This document shows, in pieces, positions 1 through 5,248 of a stretch of DNA of 5,248 bases. The stretch comes from an uncultured Bacteroides sp. (GTDB lineage Bacteria > Bacteroidota > Bacteroidia > Bacteroidales > Bacteroidaceae): NCBI GenBank assembly GCA_959606905.1, contig CAUHML010000208.1:1-5248 (forward strand), read 5' to 3'. Within the stretch, counting starts at the first letter, position 1; each line of letters begins with the position of its first letter. The position numbers were made by a program, and so were the translations under genes. The notes below the pieces were generated by a model, which made no database searches, had not been told where the DNA came from, and saw only the letters and a program-made list of their open reading frames with translations.

Positions 1-1
1 T

Positions 2-130
2 TCGGGAGTGAATGAAAAAGTGCATCAAATTCTTGAAAAATCAGGATTTAATGAATTACTGGGAAAAGAAAATATCTGTCCTAATATTAATGTAGCACTG
101 GAAAAGGCAAAGGACATTATAGAAAAATAA
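2..130 (+). CDS. SulP-family anion (sulfate-type) permease, C-terminal STAS domain end, partial
   Basis: This is the 3' end of a gene that begins left of the window; 42 codons remain, in frame from base 2 to a TAA at 128-130. The peptide begins SGVNEKVHQILEKSGF, continues with NELLGKENICPNIN and ends in a charged helix. This pattern (S-G-V, a helix ending in K-S-G-F, then a G-x-E-N-I-x-P-x-I loop and a last helix) is what I know from the end of the STAS domain that closes SulP sulfate/bicarbonate-type permeases. Full members have about 10-14 membrane segments followed by a cytoplasmic STAS domain, none of which is visible here, so the substrate cannot be stated. The gene converges on the secretion operon and shows no functional link to it. 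A stand-alone STAS protein is the main alternative. Confidence 0.8.
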   Translation, partial: SGVNEKVHQILEKSGFNELLGKENICPNINVALEKAKDIIEK

Positions 131-165
131 AACGGACTACTCTATTAAAAGAATTTATCTATGGA

Positions 166-201
166 AAAGAGGATACTCCCGATAGCTGGAATATCCTCTT
201 T
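166..201. terminator. Bidirectional intrinsic terminator between convergent genes
   Basis: A perfect 10-bp stem pairs AAAGAGGATA (166-175) with TATCCTCTTT (192-201) around a 16-base loop. Inside the loop, TCC (177-179) can pair with GGA (188-190) across one mismatch. Because the stem is A-rich on its left and T-rich on its right, each strand ends the hairpin in a short T run: TTTCTC on the plus strand and TTTTCC on the minus strand. It lies 35 bases past the permease stop and 25 bases past the stop of the TolC-like gene. It can therefore end transcription from both sides. The T runs are short, so efficiency may be moderate. Confidence 0.7.
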
Positions 202-226
202 CTCATCTAAATACTTCAGGTTGGTA

Positions 227-1555
227 CTACTCCACCAAAGAGTGGCATGAATAGAATGCCAATATCCGTTCTTTCAGTAAATAGGTATATTTAGTTTGTG
301 ATTGTTGGGACAACGCATCTGCTAATTTCATTTTTATCTCATTATACTCATATACAGCCGACTTTCCAGCCATATACTTCTCTAACGCATACCGATGCGC
401 CTCCCGATTGGCAGCTACCGCTTTGGTAGTAGATTCGTATTTCTCAAAAGCTGCCAACGCATCCATATATGCTTTCTCAATATCCTTATAGAGACTTCTC
501 TTTTCATTTTCCAATGACAAGCGAGCATTATTCTCTTCCAAACGCGCTGTTTTTACCTGATTCCTCGTAGAGAAGCGGTCAAAAAGAGGGATGCTTAATG
601 TGAAATAAATGCTTTTCTGCATATTGTTTTTAAACTGCTGATAAAAAGACGGATTCATTGCACGACGAGAATAATAGTAACCGGTATTGATTCCGGCACC
701 CAAAAAAAGCTGTGGGTAATATCCCGACTTGACAACTTTTGTACTTTTCACTTTACTCTGCAAAGAATAATGAGCTTGCTTTATCTGAGGCATACAGCTT
801 AATGCCGAGGCGTAAATCCCCTCAGGAGTGACAGACTCCATAGAAACTATACTTTCATCCAAAGAATCTACATCAAAATACTCCTCACCCTTCAACTCCA
901 TCAATTGCATCAAGTCAAGAAAAGAAAGCCGCAGCGAGTTCCTAGCTTCAGTAGCCACCAGCTCATCATCAGCCAATTGAGCTTTCACATCATATAATTG
1001 AGACTGCGGAACTTTTCCATTCTCTATCAAAATCCGTGTTCTGATTTCTTGTTCTTTTGTCAACCGGATTTGTTCTTGAGCGATACGATAGATTTCTTTA
1101 TTCAACAGTATCTGAAAATAATAGTTAGTTACATTGAGTGACAAATTGTTTTCTATCAATTCCTTATTTGCCTCAGCCGCCAATATATCGAATTTATTCC
1201 GGGTAATGGATGCACTTGTTTTGAATCCGGTAAAAAGAGGCATTTCAGCACTGGCAGAGAATGAAGAATTTTGTATGTTGCTATCTTCATACGTATTATC
1301 CTGATTCAAGGCCCTGCCAAAAGAAAAACGTTGTGAAGCTCCTACATTCAGGTCGGGCAGAAAACTGCTCTTCAGCGTATTTCTCTCTACTTTCAAACTT
1401 TTAATCCGGTTTTGACTCTGCTTCACCTCTATATTGTGCAGTATGGCATAATCTATACATTCTTTGAGACTCCACTTCTTATTTTGTGCTTGTATATTCG
1501 CTATAAATACGATGGCTGCAACAGCTGCAACTATTAACTTTTTCATACTGCTCAT
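227..1555 (-). CDS. TolC-family outer membrane efflux/secretion protein
   Basis: Outer membrane factor of a type I secretion system: a trimeric beta-barrel with a periplasmic alpha-helical tunnel through which the cargo leaves the cell. The product is 442 aa, normal for the family. Residues 1-24 form a signal peptide (MSSMKKL, then a run of A, V and I, then NIQA-Q), with likely cleavage after Ala23; no lipobox Cys is present, so it is not a lipoprotein. Two OEP repeats are visible at about 30-215 and 245-435. The membrane-strand motifs recur: FLPDLNVGAS (65-74) matches YYPQLFLGAG (279-288), and EMPLFTGF (104-111) matches SIPLFDRF (321-328). The helix-turn stretches starting GKVPQSQLYD (180) and AGKSAVYEYN (396) are also equivalent. 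ATG 1555 is preceded by AGG seven bases upstream, inside the end of the transporter gene. ATG 1546 (Met4) is an alternative start. It is the last gene of the operon, 3 bases after the ABC transporter stop. Confidence 0.93.
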   Translation of the reverse strand: MSSMKKLIVAAVAAIVFIANIQAQNKKWSLKECIDYAILHNIEVKQSQNRIKSLKVERNTLKSSFLPDLNVGASQRFSFGRALNQDNTYEDSNIQNSSFSASAEMPLFTGFKTSASITRNKFDILAAEANKELIENNLSLNVTNYYFQILLNKEIYRIAQEQIRLTKEQEIRTRILIENGKVPQSQLYDVKAQLADDELVATEARNSLRLSFLDLMQLMELKGEEYFDVDSLDESIVSMESVTPEGIYASALSCMPQIKQAHYSLQSKVKSTKVVKSGYYPQLFLGAGINTGYYYSRRAMNPSFYQQFKNNMQKSIYFTLSIPLFDRFSTRNQVKTARLEENNARLSLENEKRSLYKDIEKAYMDALAAFEKYESTTKAVAANREAHRYALEKYMAGKSAVYEYNEIKMKLADALSQQSQTKYTYLLKERILAFYSCHSLVE

Positions 1556-1558
1556 TCT

Positions 1559-3733
1559 TTAACCTATTTCATCAAACTGTTCCTTCCATAAACGATGATA
1601 CATCCCATTCGAATTGAACAATTCTTCATGAGTACCTGCCTCGATTACTTGCCCCTTATCAATCACCACAATCTTATCAGCATTCTTCACTGTACTCAAC
1701 CGATGAGCAATCACGATAATCGTTTTCCCCTTCCGTGCCAATGCATCCAGCGTCTGCTTTACATAGCGTTCGGAAATAGAATCAAGCGAAGACGTTGCCT
1801 CATCGAAAATAAGTATCTCCGGTTCCTTATACAAAGCACGTGCTATGGCAAGCCGCTGCCGCTCGCCACCCGACAAGGATGCACCATGTTCACCGATATA
1901 AGTCCGGTAGTCCTTAGGCAAACCATCTATAAAGTCCTTCAAACCAAGTTGTTCCGTCAAATCTACAATTTTCTTCATGTCCGGATGCAAGTCACCTACC
2001 GCTATATTCTCTGCAATGCTGCCGGCAAATAATTCAATCTGTTGAGGTACTGTTCCCACCCGGCGACGAAGGCTGCGATTGTCTATTTGCGCAATATCAT
2101 AATCGCCTATGCGAATGCGACCCTCCTGTATAGGATAAATATGCTGTAACAACGAAATCAAAGTCGTCTTGCCCGACCCGCTTTCTCCCACTATGGCAGT
2201 AGTCTTCCCCTTTTCTATCTTCAAGCCCAATTCCTTGAACACATCCTTGCGCGAACCATAGCGAAACGAAACATTCTCAAACGTAATATCGCCTACCATA
2301 TCCGGTTCTAATATTATCTTTTGATTATTATCCTGTTCGCGTTCCAAGTCCATAATCTGGAATAAGCGGTCGGCGGCAATCAGTGCATCCTGAATAGTCT
2401 GATTGGAAGAAATCAGCGAGCCGATAGGAGAAATTACATAACCAACCAAGGAATAAAACACCATCAGAGCGCCGGGTGTCAACTCCTGATCGACCACCAA
2501 AATACTTCCTAACCAAAGAACGGCAATCGTAATGCCGGTAGATACAAACTGAATACCGCCTTGCGCCATAATGGATCCATAAATACTGCGATACGTATTC
2601 TTTAATAAATGTACAAAACGAGTTTCCGTTTTCAAATTGGCATATTCCTCTATACCGAATCGTTTGATAGTAGAAATAGAATTAAGAGACTCCACCAATT
2701 GCGCTTCCAAATCAGCACTACTTTCCATAATACCGCGCTGATATTTCCGGTTCAATTTATTAAATCCCCAGAAAATAAGCAAGAATAAGGGGGCAGACAC
2801 TAATGTAATCAATGCCAGCTCCCAGGAATAAACGAACATAAGGCACACAGAGAAGACAAGAATCATGATATTAACCACCAGATCCAACGAAACATTATTG
2901 ATAAAATTACGGATTTTCACCGCATCATTGACGCGTGAAATAATTTCACCTACGCGCATCGTATCAAAGAATTGCTGAGGTAAAGTCAGCAGATGCTTAT
3001 AATATCCTAAAATCAATGCCGCATCAATCCGTTGTCCGGTCTTTAAAGCCAGAATACTTTTCATTGCTCCGATAAAAGTCCGCAATAGCAGGATGACCAG
3101 CATGATCACTCCCATGAGATTGAGTAAATTGATATTTTTATCCACCAATACATAATCTGTAATTTTACCTACATAGATGGAAGTGGATAATCCCAAAATG
3201 CTATAAATAAGCGCACCAAACACGGCTTGTAGCATCACGCTTTTGTGAGGAGCCAGCAGAGAAAAGAACTTCTTTGTCATACCGGTTTTCATGTTTCCGG
3301 TCTTGAAAGTTTCTTCCGGTTCCAATAACACCAGTACACCGGTCCACATTTTCTCAAATTCCTGATTGGTCACGCGATGCATCCGCCCGTCACCCGGATC
3401 CATATACTCTATGTATTCTTTCTTTTTCTCCACCTTATATATCACTACAAAATGCTGAAGCTGCTCGTGCACGATGACATGGGCAATAACAGGTTTAGGA
3501 ACAATGTACAATGCCTCAAACTTAGCCCGCACTCCTTTAGCTGACAAGCCCAGCTTATTAGCAGCCTCTATCAACCCCAAAATATTCGTTCCTTTTTGAT
3601 CGGTAAACGCATATTGGCGGATACGTGCAATGGGAAATTGCAAACCATAATAGGCACATACGGAAGCCAGACAAGCCGCTCCGCAATCTGTAATATCAAA
3701 CTGTTTTATTTTAATACCTTTCTTGCTCATCAT
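1559..3733 (-). CDS. Peptidase-containing ABC transporter (C39 protease + exporter), double-glycine leader type
   Basis: Inner-membrane exporter that both cuts and exports leader peptides, as in bacteriocin/microcin systems. The chosen ATG at 3733 gives 724 aa, the usual length for these transporters (about 700-730). The C39 peptidase domain spans about 7-139 with Gln11 (oxyanion hole), catalytic Cys17 in DITDCGAAC, His94 in QHFVV and Asp112 in MDPGDG. The intact Cys means it is not the inactive HlyB-type domain. About six membrane segments follow (roughly 166-188, 205-225, 285-303, 305-324, 394-413, 420-440). The ATPase domain starts near 482: A-loop Tyr492, Walker A GESGSGKTT with Lys522, Q-loop Gln564, signature LSGGERQ (620-626), Walker B ILIFDE with Asp644 and Glu645, H-loop His677. 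The frame stays open to a TTG at 3763 that overlaps the upstream stop, but ATG 3733, or the adjacent ATG 3730, puts the catalytic Cys at residue 17 or 16, as in ComA-like proteins. The gene follows the fusion protein gene by 26 bases. The export cargo is not identified. Confidence 0.95.
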   Translation of the reverse strand: MMSKKGIKIKQFDITDCGAACLASVCAYYGLQFPIARIRQYAFTDQKGTNILGLIEAANKLGLSAKGVRAKFEALYIVPKPVIAHVIVHEQLQHFVVIYKVEKKKEYIEYMDPGDGRMHRVTNQEFEKMWTGVLVLLEPEETFKTGNMKTGMTKKFFSLLAPHKSVMLQAVFGALIYSILGLSTSIYVGKITDYVLVDKNINLLNLMGVIMLVILLLRTFIGAMKSILALKTGQRIDAALILGYYKHLLTLPQQFFDTMRVGEIISRVNDAVKIRNFINNVSLDLVVNIMILVFSVCLMFVYSWELALITLVSAPLFLLIFWGFNKLNRKYQRGIMESSADLEAQLVESLNSISTIKRFGIEEYANLKTETRFVHLLKNTYRSIYGSIMAQGGIQFVSTGITIAVLWLGSILVVDQELTPGALMVFYSLVGYVISPIGSLISSNQTIQDALIAADRLFQIMDLEREQDNNQKIILEPDMVGDITFENVSFRYGSRKDVFKELGLKIEKGKTTAIVGESGSGKTTLISLLQHIYPIQEGRIRIGDYDIAQIDNRSLRRRVGTVPQQIELFAGSIAENIAVGDLHPDMKKIVDLTEQLGLKDFIDGLPKDYRTYIGEHGASLSGGERQRLAIARALYKEPEILIFDEATSSLDSISERYVKQTLDALARKGKTIIVIAHRLSTVKNADKIVVIDKGQVIEAGTHEELFNSNGMYHRLWKEQFDEIG

Positions 3734-3759
3734 TGAATATTTATAAATGAATTGTAGAA

Positions 3760-4926
3760 TCAAAATTTAGCTATCATCGCATTATTCTCATATTGTTTGG
3801 GATTCGCCCAATCGTCTATCTTTTGGTAGAGCAAATCGAAAAGCGATCGCCGCGTTATCATAAAATGGGCACTGACGGTCATTCCCTTCTTTAATATTCC
3901 TTTCTGTCCGCTTTTCAGCATAAGATAGTTCCGCTCCATTTGACATTTCACTTTATAGAATGAGTTTCCCTGACTGTCGGTTAGGAAGTCTGATGAAATT
4001 TCGGTCACTTTGCCGGGTAATGTTCCCCATTCATTATAATTAAATGATTCCACCTGTACATTGACCGGCATTCCCAAACTCATAAAACCGATATTTCGAG
4101 GAGTAACATATATCTCCATACACAGTGTGGAATCCGGGCTGATAACTGCCAATGACTGTCCTGCCTGTATACTGCTTCCCCTGTATATGCCGGAAAATTG
4201 ATCAATGGTTCCACTTATCGGACTACGAACTATATAGAGTTCTTTATCTTTCAACTCTTGCTTCAGTGTAGTATTCATTTCGCTACGAGAATTACGATAC
4301 GTATTCAGATCTGCCTGCCACGTACTCAACTGGCTTTGTATCAATGAAGCCAGTTCATTTTGCCGGCTTTGATATTGAAAATAATATTTATCATATTCTT
4401 CTTCTGAAATCACTTTCTTATCAAACAGGTTTTTATTGCGCTTATACTCTTTTTCTGCCTGTGCCAAAGAGGTTTCCAGTTCTTTTTGCTTTTTGATAAA
4501 ATAGGTATATTCCTGTTGACGTACCGGAGAATGAAACCTGGCAGGACATTCGCCTTTTGCCAGATAAGCCAAATCTGACAAATGTGCTTCATAGTCATTC
4601 AGGCGATTCGTTTGATAATTGATTTTATAATCGGAGTTATTGGTGCGGAAGCGGAGGAGTACATCGCCTTTATTCACTTGATCGCCTTCGCGCACATAAA
4701 CTGAATCTATTAATTCTGTGATAGACGATTTTATTTCAGTTTTTTCAGTAACCGGCCTTACTACTCCACTGCCTTGCACAGAGATATCTACATAGATAAA
4801 AGGCAATGCAATCATAACGGCAGTCACGGCTGCCAATACTATCCAATAGATAATTTGGGATTTTGTGGTGTGTTGATAGATGTATGTTTCAATACTGTTC
4901 TCTATCCATTCATTTGGTAATAACAT
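3760..4926 (-). CDS. HlyD-family membrane fusion (periplasmic adaptor) protein of type I secretion
   Basis: Periplasmic adaptor linking the ABC exporter to the TolC-like channel; 388 aa, typical for the family. A short cytoplasmic N-terminus is followed by one membrane segment at about 24-46 (IIYWIVLAAVTAVMIALPF). The first half of a lipoyl-like domain is at about 52-93 (GSGVVRP, then VREGDQVNKGDVLLRF). A long charged/Gln-rich coiled-coil hairpin spans about 105-230. The second lipoyl half begins IVRSPISGTI (232-241). The beta-barrel and membrane-proximal parts follow to about 358 (MEIYVTPRNIGFM, GMTVSAHF). At the hairpin tip, Arg163, Leu167 and Ser174 match the R-x3-L-x6-S motif used by adaptors such as AcrA to dock on TolC, which supports pairing with the neighbouring outer membrane protein. 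It is the first gene of the operon. An earlier ATG at 4931 is out of frame, so ATG 4926 is the start. No clear Shine-Dalgarno is seen, which is common in Bacteroides. Confidence 0.92.
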   Translation of the reverse strand: MLLPNEWIENSIETYIYQHTTKSQIIYWIVLAAVTAVMIALPFIYVDISVQGSGVVRPVTEKTEIKSSITELIDSVYVREGDQVNKGDVLLRFRTNNSDYKINYQTNRLNDYEAHLSDLAYLAKGECPARFHSPVRQQEYTYFIKKQKELETSLAQAEKEYKRNKNLFDKKVISEEEYDKYYFQYQSRQNELASLIQSQLSTWQADLNTYRNSRSEMNTTLKQELKDKELYIVRSPISGTIDQFSGIYRGSSIQAGQSLAVISPDSTLCMEIYVTPRNIGFMSLGMPVNVQVESFNYNEWGTLPGKVTEISSDFLTDSQGNSFYKVKCQMERNYLMLKSGQKGILKKGMTVSAHFMITRRSLFDLLYQKIDDWANPKQYENNAMIAKF

Positions 4927-4931
4927 AACAT

Positions 4932-4966
4932 TTCTACTTTTACTGATTCATGCAGCAAAAGTAGAA
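4932..4966. repeat. 10-bp perfect inverted repeat over the operon promoter (possible operator)
   Basis: TTCTACTTTT (4932-4941) and AAAAGTAGAA (4957-4966) are exact reverse complements separated by 15 bases, so the arm centres lie 25 bp apart, about two and a half helical turns. The right arm contains most of the predicted -7 box, and the left arm lies in the predicted leader just before the start codon. If transcription starts near 4950, only the left arm is in the RNA. A DNA operator for a dimeric or tetrameric regulator then fits better than an RNA hairpin. If transcription starts farther upstream, the RNA could fold and hide the start region. Confidence 0.5.
4956..4963 (-). promoter_or_regulatory. 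Candidate Bacteroides-type -7 promoter box for the secretion operon
   Basis: Read on the minus strand these bases are TACTTTTG, an exact match to the Bacteroidetes primary-sigma -7 consensus TAnnTTTG. They sit 29 bases upstream of the fusion protein ATG. Transcription would start near 4950 and leave a leader of about 25 bases. No TTTG -33 element is found at the expected 19-21 base spacing (about 4983-4988); the sequence there reads close to AACACA. The promoter may thus be weak or need an activator. The box also overlaps one arm of an inverted repeat. Confidence 0.5.
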
Positions 4967-5032
4967 TGAAAGAAAAAAGATATGTGTTATCGAATTGTTA
5001 TCTTTAGGTTAATATCTATAAGTTTATACAGA

Positions 5033-5071
5033 AAAGATTCAGTGTTGACATGTTTTCAACACTGAATCTTT
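5033..5071 (-). terminator. 16-bp perfect hairpin, likely terminator of a minus-strand transcript from the right
   Basis: AAAGATTCAGTGTTGA (5033-5048) pairs perfectly with its reverse complement (5056-5071) around a 7-base loop. On the minus strand the hairpin ends in ATCTTTTCTG, a short T run; on the plus strand it ends in CTTTATTTAG. No plus-strand gene leads into it, since everything to its left is transcribed leftward. The simplest reading is a terminator for a minus-strand gene or small RNA whose body lies to the right. It insulates the secretion operon, whose own promoter lies about 70 bases further along. Alternatively it is an attenuator hairpin in a longer operon leader. Confidence 0.6.
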
Positions 5072-5198
5072 ATTTAGAATGCACTATAGACAATTCCAAT
5101 GATACCATTAATGCTTTTGAAACGATATCAAGCGTCTTTATTTTTTCTATATATCAATATGACATTATAAAAAAGTCCTATTATATAGATAAGTATGC

Positions 5199-5228
5199 GA
5201 ATCAGTAGTTGAAATACCTACTTGATTC
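5199..5228. repeat. Imperfect inverted repeat near the right edge
   Basis: GAATCAGTAG (5199-5208) pairs with CTACTTGATTC (5218-5228), ten base pairs with a single bulged T at 5222 and a 9-base loop. There is no T run directly after either arm, so it does not look like a terminator. It shares the ACTGAWTC 8-mer with the hairpin at 5033-5071 and with the spacer of the promoter inverted repeat. It could be a protein binding site or an RNA fold. It lies 20 bases from the window edge, so its gene context is unknown. Confidence 0.4.
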
Positions 5229-5248
5229 AGTTAGTTAAAATGTTATTA

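Larger units (their letters stand above)
4927..5248. other. 322-base region without a convincing gene, upstream of the operon
   Basis: This stretch holds regulatory-looking structure rather than coding sequence. From left to right it contains the operon leader and -7 box within an inverted repeat (4932-4966), an AT-rich stretch (4967-5030), a 16-bp hairpin (5033-5071), a second AT-rich stretch (5072-5198) and an imperfect inverted repeat (5199-5228). I read all six frames between 5072 and 5248. Only very short open stretches are present: 12 codons from ATG 5108 on minus and 19 codons from ATG 5111 on plus. None has a double-glycine leader motif. The 3' end of a minus-strand gene entering from the right (stop TGA 5229-5227, six codons visible) cannot be excluded. 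Confidence 0.6.

Noticed and set aside
1595..2032. 145-codon open frame on the plus strand
   Set aside because: It lies wholly inside the ATPase domain of the transporter, antisense to strongly conserved motifs (Walker B, signature, H-loop). Its own translation is Cys/His/Leu-rich without any recognisable domain, as expected for a shadow frame.
2328..2516. 62-codon minus-strand frame inside the transporter gene
   Set aside because: Out-of-frame shadow of the membrane domain on the same strand. It has no start signal and no sequence features of a real protein.
3739..3748. Palindrome ATTTATAAAT just before the transporter start
   Set aside because: A 10-base palindrome made only of A and T is common by chance in this AT-rich spacer. 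It would not form a stable RNA structure.
4410..4598. 62-codon minus-strand frame inside the fusion protein gene
   Set aside because: Out-of-frame shadow of the coiled-coil region. The Lys/Ile-rich composition follows from the A-rich codons of the real frame, and there is no double-glycine motif that would make it a precursor peptide.
5111..5170. 19-codon plus-strand ORF (MLLKRYQASLFF...)
   Set aside because: Too short, AT-rich, no ribosome binding site and no leader motif. It is consistent with chance in AT-rich DNA.
1..5248. CRISPR arrays, tRNA or rRNA genes, insertion sequences, phage genes
   Set aside because: I looked for repeated spacer-type units, cloverleaf folds, transposase motifs and terminal repeats. 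None was seen; the window is explained by four genes and one structured intergenic region.

Overview
The window looks like chromosomal DNA from a Bacteroides-type gut bacterium (order Bacteroidales). The support is indirect: AT-rich intergenic DNA, few strong Shine-Dalgarno sites, a TAnnTTTG-type -7 promoter box, an exported protein whose signal peptide ends in Ala-Gln, and protein sequences that read like Bacteroidetes family members. The species cannot be named from the sequence alone.

Layout. At the left edge, bases 2-130 (+) hold the last 42 codons of a SulP-type anion permease, ending in its STAS domain. A short convergent gap with a bidirectional terminator hairpin (166-201) follows. 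The rest is one tight minus-strand operon read right to left: a HlyD-like membrane fusion protein (4926-3760), a peptidase-containing ABC transporter with an N-terminal C39 protease (ATG at 3733, ending 1559), and a TolC-like outer membrane factor (1555-227). The genes are 26 and 3 bases apart, with no terminator seen between them. The 322 bases to the right (4927-5248) hold no convincing gene but are rich in structure: a likely promoter box inside a 10-bp perfect inverted repeat, a 16-bp perfect hairpin that looks like a terminator, a third imperfect inverted repeat, and five copies of the 8-mer ACTGAWTC.

How the genes work together. The three proteins form a complete type I secretion apparatus. 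The C39 domain should cut a leader peptide after a double-glycine motif on the cytoplasmic side. The ABC part would power export through the inner membrane, the fusion protein would span the periplasm, and the TolC-like protein would form the outer membrane exit. The C39 catalytic residues, all ABC motifs and the fusion protein's R-x3-L-x6-S tip motif are intact, so the machine looks functional. No precursor peptide, immunity gene or maturation enzyme lies in the window. The cargo is therefore unknown and is probably encoded beyond the right edge or elsewhere.
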